Part shown: positions 19,282 through 31,742 of the stretch, one piece after another
Layout: every line of letters starts with the position of its first letter
Numbering within the stretch: the stretch's first letter is position 1
Assembly: GCF_000742135.1 (NCBI RefSeq)
Contig: NZ_KN046818.1
Location: 2,930,097 to 2,994,096 of the forward strand
Source: Klebsiella pneumoniae
Lineage (GTDB): Bacteria; Pseudomonadota; Gammaproteobacteria; Enterobacterales; Enterobacteriaceae
Length of the DNA stretch: 64,000 nucleotides
Direction of reading: 5' to 3'
Position numbers and translations under genes: made by a program
The notes under the pieces: generated by a model
Seen by the model: the letters and a program-made list of their open reading frames with translations, nothing else
The model's database searches: none
Told to the model about the DNA's origin: nothing

Positions 19282-20034
19282 ATGACAAACCTTGTAACGC
19301 TGGAAAATGTCTCGGTGGCCTTTGGCCAACGCCGCGTGTTGTCTGACATCTCGCTGGCTCTCACGCCAGGCAAAATCTTAACCCTGCTGGGCCCCAACGG
19401 CGCCGGCAAATCGACCCTTGTGCGGGTGGTTCTCGGGCTGGTAGCACCGACAGAGGGTGTTATCAAGCGTGACGCACGCCTGCGCATCGGCTATGTGCCG
19501 CAGAAACTGCATCTGGACGCCACGCTGCCGCTGACCGTTAGCCGCTTCCTGCGTTTGCGCCCGGGCACCCGTAAAGACGACATCCTGCCGGCGCTGAAGC
19601 GCGTGCAGGCGGGGCATCTGATCGATGCGCCGATGCAAAAGCTCTCCGGCGGCGAAACGCAGCGCGTACTGCTGGCCCGCGCCCTGCTCAACCGTCCGCA
19701 GCTGCTGGTGCTGGATGAACCGACCCAGGGTGTTGACGTCAACGGCCAGGTGGCGCTCTACGATCTTATCAACCAGCTGCGCCATGAACTGGACTGCGCG
19801 GTGCTAATGGTATCCCACGATCTGCATCTGGTGATGGCCAAAACCGACGAAGTTTTGTGCCTGAACCAGCATATCTGCTGCTCTGGCGCACCGGAGGTGG
19901 TCTCCATGCACCCGGAGTTTATCTCCATGTTCGGCCCGCGCGGCGCGGAACAGCTGGGGATATACCGCCACCACCATAATCACCGCCACGACCTTCAGGG
20001 GCGAATTGTACTGCGTCGGGGAAACAGCCGCTAA
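19282..20034 (+). CDS. znuC: Zinc ABC transporter, ATPase ZnuC
   Basis: 250 residues. Walker A is GPNGAGKST (about residue 38), the signature is [16 protein letters not shown], Walker B is [12 protein letters not shown]. The histidine-rich tail ([12 protein letters not shown]) is usual for ZnuC. It powers the ZnuABC high-affinity zinc importer. Its stop TAA shares one base with the znuB ATG (TAATG), implying coupled translation. Confidence 0.95.
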   Translation: MTNLVTLENVSVAFGQRRVLSDISLALTPGKILTLLGPNGAGKSTLVRVVLGLVAPTEGVIKRDARLRIGYVPQKLHLDATLPLTVSRFLRLRPGTRKDDILPALKRVQAGHLIDAPMQKLSGGETQRVLLARALLNRPQLLVLDEPTQGVDVNGQVALYDLINQLRHELDCAVLMVSHDLHLVMAKTDEVLCLNQHICCSGAPEVVSMHPEFISMFGPRGAEQLGIYRHHHNHRHDLQGRIVLRRGNSR

Positions 20035-20819
20035 TGATTGAACTTCTGTTACCTGGCTGGCTTGCCGGGATGATGCTGGCCTGCGCCGCTGGTCCGCTGG
20101 GCTCCTTTGTGGTCTGGCGCCGCATGTCTTATTTCGGCGACACGCTGGCGCATGCGTCTCTGCTCGGCGTCGCTTTCGGTTTATTGCTTAACGTCAATCC
20201 GTTCTATGCGGTGATCGCCGTGACCCTGCTGCTGGCTGGCGGGCTGGTGTGGCTGGAAAAACGACCGCATCTGGCGATCGATACCCTGCTGGGCATCATG
20301 GCGCACAGCGCGCTGTCCCTGGGGCTGGTGGTGGTCAGTCTGATGTCTAACGTCCGCGTCGATCTGATGGCGTATCTGTTCGGCGATCTGCTGGCGGTTA
20401 CGCCGCAGGACCTGATCGCCATTGCCACTGGCGTGGTGATTGTGATTGGCATTCTGCTCTGGCAGTGGCGGAATCTGCTGGCGATGACCATCAGTCCGGA
20501 CCTGGCGTTTGTCGACGGCGTGAAGCTGCAGCGGGTCAAGCTGCTGTTGATGCTGGTCACCGCCCTGACTATCGGCGTGGCGATGAAGTTCGTCGGGGCG
20601 CTGATCATTACTTCCCTGCTGATTATCCCGGCCGCCACCGCCCGCCGTTTTGCCCGTACGCCGGAGCATATGGCCGCCGTGGCGGTGGGCGTGGGCATGC
20701 TGGCCGTTACCGGCGGGTTAACCTTCTCGGCTTTCTATGATACCCCGGCCGGGCCGTCGGTGGTGCTCTGCGCCGCGGTGCTGTTTATTCTCAGCATGAC
20801 GAAAAAAGCCGCCAGCTGA
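20034..20819 (+). CDS. znuB: Zinc ABC transporter, permease ZnuB
   Basis: 261 residues with about eight transmembrane helices. It belongs to the ABC-3 metal permease family. Conserved features are [26 protein letters not shown] near the N-terminus and the coupling region [20 protein letters not shown]. It works with ZnuA and ZnuC under Zur and overlaps znuC by one base. Confidence 0.95.
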   Translation: MIELLLPGWLAGMMLACAAGPLGSFVVWRRMSYFGDTLAHASLLGVAFGLLLNVNPFYAVIAVTLLLAGGLVWLEKRPHLAIDTLLGIMAHSALSLGLVVVSLMSNVRVDLMAYLFGDLLAVTPQDLIAIATGVVIVIGILLWQWRNLLAMTISPDLAFVDGVKLQRVKLLLMLVTALTIGVAMKFVGALIITSLLIIPAATARRFARTPEHMAAVAVGVGMLAVTGGLTFSAFYDTPAGPSVVLCAAVLFILSMTKKAAS

Positions 20820-20827
20820 AAATGAAA

Positions 20828-20855
20828 AAGCCCGGTCACGCTGCTGACCGGGCTT
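20828..20855 (-). terminator. ruvAB terminator
   Basis: AAGCCCGGTCA (20828-20838) pairs with TGACCGGGCTT (20845-20855). On the - strand it is followed by TTTCATTTTC, so it mainly serves ruvB; it also lies just after znuB. Confidence 0.75.
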
Positions 20856-20882
20856 CACCATGAACTGCTCAACCGCAACGCG

Positions 20883-21896
<1,014 letters not shown>

Positions 21897-21901
21897 TTAC
21901 C

Positions 21902-22513
21902 TCACAACGCAGCGCGCAGCGCTTCGCGAATTAGCGTTTCACTGTTGGCGTCCGGACGCGCGATCTTGCTGACCATCCGGCTGGCCTCCTGCGGTTTATA
22001 GCCCAGCGCGACCAGCGCGGCAACCGCTTCCTGCTCGGCATCGTCCGCCGTTGGGCCTGCCGGCGAGGTCAGCACCAGATCGGCCGCCGGGGTGAACAGG
22101 TCGCCGTGCAGCCCTTTGAAGCGGTCTTTCATCTCAACGATCAGACGTTCAGCGGTTTTTTTGCCAATCCCCGGCAGCTTCACCAGCGAGGCGACCTCTT
22201 CCCGTTCAACGGCGTTGACGAACTGCTGCGCCGACATGCCGGAGAGGATCGCCAGCGCCAGCTTGGGCCCCACGCCGTTGGTTTTAATCAGCTCTTTAAA
22301 CAGGGTACGTTCCTGTTTGTTGTTAAACCCATACAGCAGCTGGGCATCTTCACGCACCACAAAGTGGGTGAAGACGATCGCCTCCTGCCCGGCCTCCGGC
22401 AGCTCATAGAAGCAGGTCATTGGCATATGCACTTCATAGCCGACGCCCGCCGTTTCCAGCAACACCAGCGGGGGTTGTTTTTCGAGAATGATGCCTCTGA
22501 GTCTGCCTATCAC
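21902..22513 (-). CDS. ruvA: Holliday junction-binding protein RuvA
   Basis: 203 residues, starting with GTG ([15 protein letters not shown]) preceded by CAGGAG. Domain I is an OB fold, domain II carries two helix-hairpin-helix motifs ([13 protein letters not shown] and [15 protein letters not shown]), domain III binds RuvB. Acidic residues in domain I keep the junction open. It is first in ruvAB behind a LexA operator. Confidence 0.95.
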
Positions 22514-22555
22514 GTGGGGCTCCTGCGTTATGGTCTAAGTATCTGGCGGTATCAT

Positions 22556-22583
22556 AAAAAAAGGCTGGATAGATATCCAGCCT
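22556..22583 (-). terminator. ruvC terminator
   Basis: On the - strand a 10-bp perfect stem with a 2-base loop (AGGCTGGATA/TATCCAGCCT, 22562-22583) is followed by seven T. It lies 10 bases beyond the ruvC stop. The stem contains the LexA operator of ruvAB. Confidence 0.88.
22565..22580. promoter_or_regulatory. LexA operator of ruvAB
   Basis: Read on the - strand CTGGATATCTATCCAG equals the known E. coli ruvAB SOS box. A plausible promoter overlaps it: TGGATA as -35 inside the box, then 17 bp, then TATGAT as -10 (22551-22556). Confidence 0.9.
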
Positions 22584-22592
22584 GATTTGCGA

Positions 22593-23114
22593 TTATCGTA
22601 AGCGCCCCCGCGCCAGATTGAGCCGGGTCTCGCTGATCTGAGCGGCATTCTGGCTGACATGGCAATGGGTGATGGCGATCGCCAGCGCATCCGCCGCATC
22701 CGCCTGCGGATTGGCGGGCAGCTTGAGCAAGGTGCGCACCATATGCTGGACCTGGCTCTTTTCGGCGCTGCCAATCCCGACCACGGTCTGCTTGACCTGA
22801 CGGGCGGCGTATTCAAACACCGGCAGCGCCTGATTGGTCGCCGCCACGATCGCCACCCCGCGCGCCTGCCCGAGCTTTAACGCCGAGTCGGCATTCTTGG
22901 CCATAAAGACCTGCTCAATGGCGAAATAGTCGGGCTGGAACTGGGTGATGATCTCCGTCACCCCGGCGTAGATCAGCTTCAGCCGCGACGGCAGATCGTC
23001 CACTTTGGTGCGGATGCATCCGCTGCCCAGGTAACTCAGCTGCCGCCCAACCTGGCGGATCACGCCATAACCGGTAACGCGCGACCCCGGGTCAATGCCG
23101 AGAATAATAGCCAT
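22593..23114 (-). CDS. ruvC: Holliday junction resolvase RuvC
   Basis: 173 residues from [17 protein letters not shown]; the in-frame ATG one codon earlier is also possible. RuvC cuts Holliday junctions symmetrically. The four catalytic acids are seen as D7 in GIDPG, E in FAIEQVFM (about 66), and D residues in [14 protein letters not shown] (about 138 and 141). In E. coli yebB separates ruvC from ruvA; it is missing here. It is read after nudB and yebC. Confidence 0.95.
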   Translation of the reverse strand: MAIILGIDPGSRVTGYGVIRQVGRQLSYLGSGCIRTKVDDLPSRLKLIYAGVTEIITQFQPDYFAIEQVFMAKNADSALKLGQARGVAIVAATNQALPVFEYAARQVKQTVVGIGSAEKSQVQHMVRTLLKLPANPQADAADALAIAITHCHVSQNAAQISETRLNLARGRLR

Positions 23115-23148
23115 CACGCGCCTCCGGTTAACCGTGGATGCGGCTGCA

Positions 23149-23889
23149 TCACAGGGTGGCTGCGACCTCGTCGGAGATCTCGCCGTTATGGTACACTTCC
23201 TGCACGTCGTCGCAGTCTTCGAGCATATCGATCAGACGCAGCAGCTTCGGCGCCGTCTCGGCATCCATATCCGCTTTGGTGGACGGAATCATTGAGACTT
23301 CGGCAGCGTCGGCTTTCAGGCCGGCGGCTTCCAGCGCGTCGCGCACAGCGCCCATCTCTTCCCAGGCGGTGTAGACGTCGATGGCGCCGTCGTCATAGGT
23401 CACCACGTCTTCTGCGCCTGCTTCCAGCGCCGCTTCCATGATAGTGTCTTCATCGCCTTTCTCGAAGGAGATAACGCCTTTCTTGCTGAACAGGTAGGAG
23501 ACGGAACCGTCGGTGCCGAGGTTACCCCCGGTTTTGGTGAAGGCGTGACGCACTTCCGCAACGGTACGGTTACGGTTGTCGGACAGACATTCCACCATCA
23601 CCGCGGTGCCGCCAGGGCCGTAACCTTCATAAATGATGGTTTCCATGTTCGCGTCTTCATCGCCGCCGACGCCGCGCGCGATGGCGCGGTTCAGGGTGTC
23701 GCGAGTCATGTTGTTAGACAGCGCTTTATCAACGGCCGCACGCAGACGCGGGTTGGAAGCCGGATCGCCACCGCCCAGACGCGCGGCGGTGACCAGCTCG
23801 CGAATGATTTTCGTAAAGATTTTACCGCGTTTGGCATCCTGTGCCGCTTTGCGGTGTTTGGTGTTGGCCCATTTACTATGACCTGCCAT
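23149..23889 (-). CDS. yebC: YebC/TACO1-family protein
   Basis: 246 residues starting [23 protein letters not shown], the near-invariant family start. YebC proteins were long listed as transcription regulators; recent work ties the family to relief of ribosome stalling at proline runs. Three-domain fold with conserved [23 protein letters not shown]. It lies between nudB and ruvC on the same strand with gaps of 27 and 34 bp, probably one operon. Confidence 0.93.
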   Translation of the reverse strand: MAGHSKWANTKHRKAAQDAKRGKIFTKIIRELVTAARLGGGDPASNPRLRAAVDKALSNNMTRDTLNRAIARGVGGDEDANMETIIYEGYGPGGTAVMVECLSDNRNRTVAEVRHAFTKTGGNLGTDGSVSYLFSKKGVISFEKGDEDTIMEAALEAGAEDVVTYDDGAIDVYTAWEEMGAVRDALEAAGLKADAAEVSMIPSTKADMDAETAPKLLRLIDMLEDCDDVQEVYHNGEISDEVAATL

Positions 23890-23916
23890 AAAAAACTCTC
23901 CAAAAAGCGCGCCCTT

Positions 23917-24360
23917 TCAGGCGGCGTTAATTACAAATTCTTCAATCGCCTGCCGGTTGCTCCACGACTTGGTCAGCGCAGCGGCTTCCGTCGCGCTGAC
24001 CCAGCGATAGGCCAGATGTTCGGTGAAAGTAATCTCCCGCTCATGAGGCAGCGCAAGACAGAACCAGAATTCCGTATTGCGCTCTACACCCGGCGCATAG
24101 CGATGACGCAAATGGGAAAATATCTCGAACTCCACCGTGCGCTGACAGTCGATTAAGGTCAGTTGCTCGCAGGCAACGTCAATGGCGACCTCTTCCTTTA
24201 CTTCACGCGCGGCGGCCTGCAGCGCGGTCTCTCCAGCTTCCAGGCTGCCGGTGACCGACTGCCAGAACGCGGGATCGTCGCGCCGCTGCAACATCAGCAC
24301 CCGTTTCGTATCTTCGGCGTAAATGACCACCAGCACCGAAACGGGCAGCTTAAATGACAT
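23917..24360 (-). CDS. nudB: Dihydroneopterin triphosphate diphosphatase NudB
   Basis: 147 residues from MSFKLPVSVLVVIYAEDTKR. NudB removes pyrophosphate from dihydroneopterin triphosphate in folate synthesis. The Nudix box runs from GSLEAGETALQAAAREVKEE (about residues 40-60). It starts one base after the aspS stop, so the two are co-transcribed. The in-frame codon 20 residues upstream would lie inside aspS and lacks family homology. Confidence 0.94.
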   Translation of the reverse strand: MSFKLPVSVLVVIYAEDTKRVLMLQRRDDPAFWQSVTGSLEAGETALQAAAREVKEEVAIDVACEQLTLIDCQRTVEFEIFSHLRHRYAPGVERNTEFWFCLALPHEREITFTEHLAYRWVSATEAAALTKSWSNRQAIEEFVINAA

Positions 24361-24361
24361 A

Positions 24362-26149
24362 TTACTTGTTCTCCAGAGACGCTTTTGCCTCTTTCTCCAC
24401 AACCTGAATACCCAGTTCACCGAGCGCCGCCGGATTGGCGAAGCTTGGCGCTTCGGTCATCAGGCAGGCGGCCGCGGTGGTTTTCGGGAAAGCGATAACG
24501 TCGCGGATGTTATCGGTACCGGTCAGCAGCATGGTCAGACGGTCAAGACCGAAGGCCAGACCTGCATGCGGCGGCGTACCGTACTTCAGCGCATCCAGCA
24601 GGAAGCCGAATTTCTCACGCTGTTCCTGTTCGTTAATGCCCAGAATACCAAATACGGTCTGCTGCATCTCGCCGCGGTGGATACGCACCGAACCGCCGCC
24701 GACTTCATAACCGTTAATGACCATATCGTAGGCGTTGGCCACAGCCTCTTCCGGCGCGGCTTTCAGCTCATCCGCGGTCATATCTTTCGGCGAGGTGAAC
24801 GGATGGTGCATCGCCGTCAGGCCGCCTTCGCCGTCGTCTTCGAACATCGGGAAGTCGATCACCCACAGCGGCGCCCATTTGCTCTCGTCAGTCAGACTCA
24901 GGTCTTTACCCAGCTTCAGACGCAGCGCGCCCAGCGCGTCGGCCACTACTTTCTTGTTGTCGGCGCCGAAGAAGATCATGTCTCCATCCTGCGCGCCGGT
25001 GCGGTCAAGGATCGCTTCCACGATTTCAGCGGTCAGGAATTTGGCCACCGGGCTGTTGATCCCGTCCATGCCTTTGGCACGCTCGGTCACTTTAATATAG
25101 GCCAGCCCTTTCGCGCCGTAGATCTTCACAAAGTTGCCGTATTCGTCAATCAGCTTGCGGGTCAGAGAGGCCCCGCCCGGGACGCGCAGGGCCGCCACGC
25201 GCCCTTTCGGATCGTTGGCCGGGCCGGCAAAGACCGCGAATTCCACAGACTTCAGCAGGTCGGCGACGTCCACCAGCTCCATCGGGTTACGCAGATCCGG
25301 TTTATCGGAGCCATAGCGACGTTCGGCTTCGGCGAAGGTCATGATCGGGAACTCGCCCAGGTCGACGCCTTTCACTTCCAGCCACAGCTGACGCACCATC
25401 GCCTCCATGATCTCACGCACCTGCGGCGCGGTCATAAAGGAGGTTTCCACGTCGATCTGGGTGAATTCAGGCTGACGGTCGGCACGCAGGTCTTCATCGC
25501 GGAAACATTTAACGATCTGATAGTAGCGGTCGAAGCCGGACATCATCAGCAGCTGTTTGAACAGCTGCGGCGACTGCGGCAGCGCGTAGAATTTGCCTTT
25601 GTGCACGCGGGAAGGCACGAGGTAATCGCGGGCGCCTTCCGGGGTGGCTTTAGTCAGCATCGGGGTTTCGATGTCGAGGAAGCCATGGTCGTCCATAAAG
25701 CGGCGCACAAAGCTGGTAATTTTCGCGCGGGTTTTCAGGCGCTGCGCCATCTCCGGACGACGCAGGTCGAGGTAGCGGTATTTCAGACGCGCTTCTTCGG
25801 TGTTGACGTGATTGGAGTCCAGCGGCAGCGATTCTGAGCGGTTAATGATCGTCAGATCGGAAGCCAGCACTTCGATAGCGCCGGTGGCCATGTCCGCGTT
25901 GATGTTTTTCTCTTCACGCGCGCGAACGGTGCCAGTGACCTGAATGCAGAACTCATTACGCAGTTCAGAGGCTAACTTCAACGCATCCGCACGATCCGGA
26001 TCGAAAAACACCTGAACGATGCCTTCGCGGTCGCGCATATCGATAAAAATGAGGCTACCGAGATCACGACGGCGGTTGACCCAACCACACAGAGTCACCT
26101 GCTGCCCAACGTGGGACTGTCGAAGCTGTCCGCAATATTCTGTACGCAT
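24362..26149 (-). CDS. aspS: Aspartyl-tRNA synthetase
   Basis: 595 residues, five more than E. coli. It is a class IIb synthetase: an N-terminal OB fold that reads the anticodon ([26 protein letters not shown]), class II motif 1 ([28 protein letters not shown]), motif 2 ([24 protein letters not shown]) and motif 3 ([13 protein letters not shown]). The bacterial GAD insertion lies between motifs 2 and 3. It leads the aspS-nudB-yebC-ruvC run. Confidence 0.96.
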   Translation of the reverse strand: MRTEYCGQLRQSHVGQQVTLCGWVNRRRDLGSLIFIDMRDREGIVQVFFDPDRADALKLASELRNEFCIQVTGTVRAREEKNINADMATGAIEVLASDLTIINRSESLPLDSNHVNTEEARLKYRYLDLRRPEMAQRLKTRAKITSFVRRFMDDHGFLDIETPMLTKATPEGARDYLVPSRVHKGKFYALPQSPQLFKQLLMMSGFDRYYQIVKCFRDEDLRADRQPEFTQIDVETSFMTAPQVREIMEAMVRQLWLEVKGVDLGEFPIMTFAEAERRYGSDKPDLRNPMELVDVADLLKSVEFAVFAGPANDPKGRVAALRVPGGASLTRKLIDEYGNFVKIYGAKGLAYIKVTERAKGMDGINSPVAKFLTAEIVEAILDRTGAQDGDMIFFGADNKKVVADALGALRLKLGKDLSLTDESKWAPLWVIDFPMFEDDGEGGLTAMHHPFTSPKDMTADELKAAPEEAVANAYDMVINGYEVGGGSVRIHRGEMQQTVFGILGINEQEQREKFGFLLDALKYGTPPHAGLAFGLDRLTMLLTGTDNIRDVIAFPKTTAAACLMTEAPSFANPAALGELGIQVVEKEAKASLENK

Positions 26150-26250
26150 GAGATATCCCTTAACTTAGCCGTCGGCGGATTGTCGTCTGCCCTGCAGGCG
26201 ACGAGGTCGCAGCTTTAGCTGATGTCACAACTGAATGAAAAAAGGCGGCT

Positions 26251-26279
26251 ATTATACTGGAAATTCTGTCGTTCGATAA
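26251..26279 (-). promoter_or_regulatory. aspS promoter candidate
   Basis: On the - strand a consensus TATAAT (26256-26251) is preceded 17 bp upstream by TTATCG (26279-26274), about 100 bp before the aspS start. Confidence 0.55.
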
Positions 26280-26416
26280 GTCCGACGCACGATGTACGCT
26301 GCTTTGCTGCGCGCTTAACGTCCACACTCACATAAATTAACAAAATTTGTTACTCTTTTGCTGAAGCCGCAAAGGTATTGTAGCCGCCTGACAACAGATG
26401 AAGATACGGGGATACC

Positions 26417-26983
26417 ATGTTAGAACTCAATGCAAAAAACACGGCGCTGGTGGTAATCGATCTGCAGGAAGGCATTCTGCCTTTCGCCGGCGGCCCGCAT
26501 CGGGCTGACGAGGTGGTGGCGCGCGCCGCTCGCCTGGCAGACAAGTGCCGGCAACAGGGTTCGCCGGTCATCATGGTCCGCGTGGGCTGGTCGGCCGATT
26601 TCGCCGAAGCGCTGAAACAGCCTGTCGACGCTCAGGCCGGGGCGCATACGCTGCCCGAAAACTGGTGGACCTACCCGGCCACGCTGGGTAAGCAGGAGAG
26701 CGATATCGAAGTGACCAAACGCCAGTGGGGCGCGTTCTATGGCACCGACCTTGAGCTTCAGCTGCGCCGCCGCGGGATCGACACCATCATTCTCTGCGGC
26801 ATCTCCACCAACATCGGCGTCGAATCCACCGCCCGCAACGCCTGGGAGCTGGGTTTTAACCTGGTCATCGCTGAAGATGCCTGCAGCGCCGCCTCCGCCG
26901 AACAGCATCAGAGCAGCATGACGCATATTTTCCCGCGCATCGGCCGGGTGCGCAGTACCGAGGAGATCCTCACGGCGCTATGA
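26417..26983 (+). CDS. yecD: YecD, isochorismatase-family hydrolase
   Basis: 188 residues. It has the cysteine hydrolase fold of isochorismatases and nicotinamidases: catalytic Asp in [13 protein letters not shown] (about residue 14), Lys in [14 protein letters not shown], Cys in [18 protein letters not shown]. The natural substrate is not known. A GGGGATACC precedes the ATG. Its end overlaps the start of yecE by 4 bases (ATGA), a translation-coupled pair as in E. coli. Confidence 0.9.
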   Translation: MLELNAKNTALVVIDLQEGILPFAGGPHRADEVVARAARLADKCRQQGSPVIMVRVGWSADFAEALKQPVDAQAGAHTLPENWWTYPATLGKQESDIEVTKRQWGAFYGTDLELQLRRRGIDTIILCGISTNIGVESTARNAWELGFNLVIAEDACSAASAEQHQSSMTHIFPRIGRVRSTEEILTAL

Positions 26984-27798
26984 TTTATATTGGGCTTCCC
27001 CAGTGGTCGCACCCGAAATGGGTGCGCCTTGGCATCACCAGCCTTGAAGAGTACGCCCGCCACTTTAACTGCGTGGAGGGCAACACCACCCTGTATGCGC
27101 TACCAAAGCCGGAGATTGTCGCCCGCTGGTACGAACAGACCCACGATGACTTCCGCTTCTGCTTCAAATTCCCGGCCACCATCTCGCACCAGGCCGCCCT
27201 GCGCCATTGCGACGAGTTAAGCAGCGAATTTTTTGCCCGCCTGGCGCCGCTGGCCTCGCGCATCGGCCAGTACTGGCTGCAGCTGCCGGCGACGTTCGGT
27301 CCTCGCGATCTCCCCGCGCTATGGCATTTTCTCGACGGACTGCCGAAAGATTTCTCCTACGGCGTCGAAGTTCGTCATCCCGAGTTTTTCGCCAAAGGGG
27401 AAGCGGAACAGCAGCTCAACCGCGGGCTGCACGAGCGTAACGTCAACCGCGTGATCCTCGACAGCCGCCCGGTCCATAGCGCTGCGGCCACCAGTCCGGC
27501 GATGATCGATGCCCAACAAAAGAAACCGAAGGTGCCGGTACATGCGGTGATGACCGCCCGGCAGCCAATGGTGCGCTTTATCGGCGGTGACGATATGGCC
27601 CATAACCGGGAACTGTTTCGCGTCTGGCTTCAGACCCTGGCGAAGTGGCATCAGTCGGGGACCCCGTGGTTGTTCCTGCATACCCCGGACATTGCTTTCG
27701 CCCCGGCGCTGGTGGATACCCTGTGGGGTGACCTGCGCGCTGCCCTGCCGGCGGCAGGAAATGCGCCGTCGATTCCGCAGCAATCTTCTCTTTTCTGA
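26980..27798 (+). CDS. yecE: YecE, DUF72 family protein
   Basis: 272 residues of the DUF72 TIM-barrel-like family: [10 protein letters not shown] at the N-terminus, then [22 protein letters not shown] and [11 protein letters not shown]. The family has endonuclease IV-like topology but no assigned reaction. Coupled to yecD. Confidence 0.9.
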   Translation: MIYIGLPQWSHPKWVRLGITSLEEYARHFNCVEGNTTLYALPKPEIVARWYEQTHDDFRFCFKFPATISHQAALRHCDELSSEFFARLAPLASRIGQYWLQLPATFGPRDLPALWHFLDGLPKDFSYGVEVRHPEFFAKGEAEQQLNRGLHERNVNRVILDSRPVHSAAATSPAMIDAQQKKPKVPVHAVMTARQPMVRFIGGDDMAHNRELFRVWLQTLAKWHQSGTPWLFLHTPDIAFAPALVDTLWGDLRAALPAAGNAPSIPQQSSLF

Positions 27799-27850
27799 TA
27801 TCCTGCTATCATATCCGGAGCCATCTGCCAGAGTTAAAGGGAGTTTTCGT

Positions 27851-28246
27851 ATGGTCAGCGCGCTGTATGCCGTTTTAGGTGCGTTATTGTTAGTGAAGTT
27901 CTCATTTGACGTGGTGCGTCTGCGCACCCAATACCATGTAGGCTACGGTGACGGCGGCTTTAGCGAGCTGCAGGTTGCCATCCGCGTTCACGGCAATGCC
28001 GTCGAATATGTGCCGATTGGCCTCATTTTGCTGTTATTTATGGAGATGAACGGCGCTCAGACCTGGATGGTGCACGTTTGCGGGATTTTATTGATTGTCG
28101 GGCGACTGATGCACTCCTGGGGCTTTCATCACCGCGTCTACTACTGGCGCCGCTCCGGCATGAGCGCCACCTGGTGCGCGTTGTTGCTAATGGTGCTGGC
28201 CAATCTTTGGTATATGCCCTGGGAGTTGGTTTTCTCCCTCCGTTAG
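27851..28246 (+). CDS. yecN: YecN, MAPEG-family membrane protein
   Basis: 131 residues from the ATG at 27851, which has AAAGGGAG eight bases before it. Four predicted transmembrane helices and the sequence FSELQVAIRVHGNAVEYVPI identify the MAPEG family (membrane-associated glutathione/eicosanoid proteins). Glutathione conjugation or peroxidase activity is possible but unproven for YecN. cmoA follows 39 bp later. Confidence 0.9.
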   Translation: MVSALYAVLGALLLVKFSFDVVRLRTQYHVGYGDGGFSELQVAIRVHGNAVEYVPIGLILLLFMEMNGAQTWMVHVCGILLIVGRLMHSWGFHHRVYYWRRSGMSATWCALLLMVLANLWYMPWELVFSLR

Positions 28247-30030
<1,784 letters not shown>

Positions 30031-30034
30031 AAAA

Positions 30035-30061
30035 AGGCCCCTGTTTAATGGGCAGGGGCCT
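30035..30061 (-). terminator. cutC terminator
   Basis: AGGCCCCTG (30035-30043) pairs with CAGGGGCCT (30053-30061). The run of seven T is on the - strand side, so it ends cutC; it also lies directly after cmoB. Confidence 0.85.
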
Positions 30062-30111
30062 GGTACGGGCAATCATCATATTGGGCGACATGATGTGCAG
30101 CAAAAAACCGT

Positions 30112-30861
30112 TTAACTTCTCCAGGCGGAGATAATCCTTTTCATCTCCGCCACCGCTGCGCCATTCACGGCGTAGCGTCTGTATTCATCGGCATCGGGAT
30201 CGGGATCGGCTGACATCGAAACGCCCGGATGACGAAAGCGCATTTCCGACGGCAACCAGTGGCCAGCGGAGCTATGGACCTCTTTCACCCCCGCCTGCAG
30301 AAACAGCGGCAGGTTCGCGGCGCGGACTCCCGCACCGGCCATAATGATTGGAGTATCCCCTGCGGCAATAAGTTCCGTAATTAATGAAATACCTTTCTCC
30401 GCCGAGGATTGCTGACCGGAAGTCAGGATACGTTTGACCCCCAGCGTCCCCAGCGTTTTCCAGGCCTGACGCGGGTCGGCGCACAGATCGAACGCGCGAT
30501 GAAAGGTCACCGCCAGCGGCCCCGCCGCGGCCATTATTTTTTTCATCCGCGGGATATCGATCTGGCCATCAGCATCCAGCACGCCGGTCACCAGCCCGGG
30601 AAAGCCCAGATCCCGCACCATGCAAATATCGTTAAGCATCGCGGCGAACTCTTCCTCGGTGTAGCAGAAATCGCCGCCGCGCGGGCGAACGATCGGATGC
30701 ACCGGGAGAGTAATCGCCTCGCGGGCCGAGACCAGCACCCCATAAGAGGGGGTTAATCCCCCTTCCTGCGGCGCGGCGCAGAGCTCAATACGATCGGCGC
30801 CGCAGCGCTCAGCCTCCCGGGCGCACGCCATGCTGTAGCAACACACTTCCAGTACCGCCAT
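30112..30861 (-). CDS. cutC: CutC family protein
   Basis: 249 residues, a TIM barrel beginning [35 protein letters not shown]. CutC was named for copper tolerance in E. coli; that effect was later assigned largely to neighbouring regulatory RNA, so the true reaction is uncertain. Conserved [19 protein letters not shown] and AVTFHRAFD are present. Confidence 0.9.
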   Translation of the reverse strand: MAVLEVCCYSMACAREAERCGADRIELCAAPQEGGLTPSYGVLVSAREAITLPVHPIVRPRGGDFCYTEEEFAAMLNDICMVRDLGFPGLVTGVLDADGQIDIPRMKKIMAAAGPLAVTFHRAFDLCADPRQAWKTLGTLGVKRILTSGQQSSAEKGISLITELIAAGDTPIIMAGAGVRAANLPLFLQAGVKEVHSSAGHWLPSEMRFRHPGVSMSADPDPDADEYRRYAVNGAAVAEMKRIISAWRS

Positions 30862-30937
30862 TCCTCTCTCCCTGATCCAGACAACCTTTGCAGCATGTCA
30901 CAATTTCACGCGGCAGACGCCGCGCGGCTTCACACTG

Positions 30938-31507
30938 TTACGTATCGGCTTGCTCGCTGGCGACGATTTGTTCAATAGACCACGGATGAAATTTGACCGT
31001 CACGCTGCCGTCGGTCACCGCCAGGGTAGGATTCGGCAGGCGCTCATGCTCCCCTTTCGGCGAGCTGGTTTTGACCACGATCCCCGGCTGGCTGAGTCCG
31101 TCATCGGCCAGCAGCGCCAGCGCGCGGGCATTTAAGGTTGCCGGATCGCCGGGCAGGATGATTTCGATATGCTCCCAGCCTTCATGGGGATAACGCTTTT
31201 CACCCGGCCACGGCAGCTCAACGATATGGAAGCGCCAGTGCGCCACGCAGACCGGCTCCGCCAGTTTGAACAGGCAAATGGGCCGGCCGTTGATCATATT
31301 CTCCGACAGCAGGGTGCCGCACTGCTCCAGACCGCGGCGCCAGCGTTCCGCAGTGGTATTCTGATGACAGCGCAGGGAGATATGGTCGGCGTCGAGCCCG
31401 GCGATCTCCAGTCCCAGTCGCGCAGTGAAGCGCTGAAGCGCATCGGAAAATCGCGGGAGATCCGCCGTAATATCGGCCAGTTGTTCATTTTGCTGCCAGT
31501 TTGCCAT
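30938..31507 (-). CDS. yecM: YecM, VOC-like metal-binding protein
   Basis: 189 residues from MANWQQNEQLADITADLPRF, which matches the E. coli start; the codon five residues upstream is less likely. YecM has a vicinal oxygen chelate-type fold with likely metal ligands in ADHISLRCHQN and HEGWEHIEIILPG. No function is assigned. It is divergent from argS. Confidence 0.9.
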   Translation of the reverse strand: MANWQQNEQLADITADLPRFSDALQRFTARLGLEIAGLDADHISLRCHQNTTAERWRRGLEQCGTLLSENMINGRPICLFKLAEPVCVAHWRFHIVELPWPGEKRYPHEGWEHIEIILPGDPATLNARALALLADDGLSQPGIVVKTSSPKGEHERLPNPTLAVTDGSVTVKFHPWSIEQIVASEQADT

Positions 31508-31642
31508 GGGTTTGCTCGTCAATAATGCTCGTCAGTAATGAAAAGGTAATTTACCGTGTTTCGGCCTGCGGACCAACCGCCGCCCCGCTGATGGGCAACT
31601 GACCGGCGATGGATTGCGCACGCCGGCGCGCCGCGCGCAATG

Positions 31643-31671
31643 CTGACGGACGGGGACAAATGCAGTATACT
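31643..31671 (+). promoter_or_regulatory. argS promoter candidate
   Basis: CTGACG (31643-31648), 17 bp, then TATACT (31666-31671). The leader before argS is about 65 bases and GC-rich. Confidence 0.55.
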
Positions 31672-31742
31672 CCCGCCCTAATTTGTCCACATTATGGCGC
31701 CGCCTCCCTCGGGGGCAGGCGCATTACACGTAAGGTATTCCG

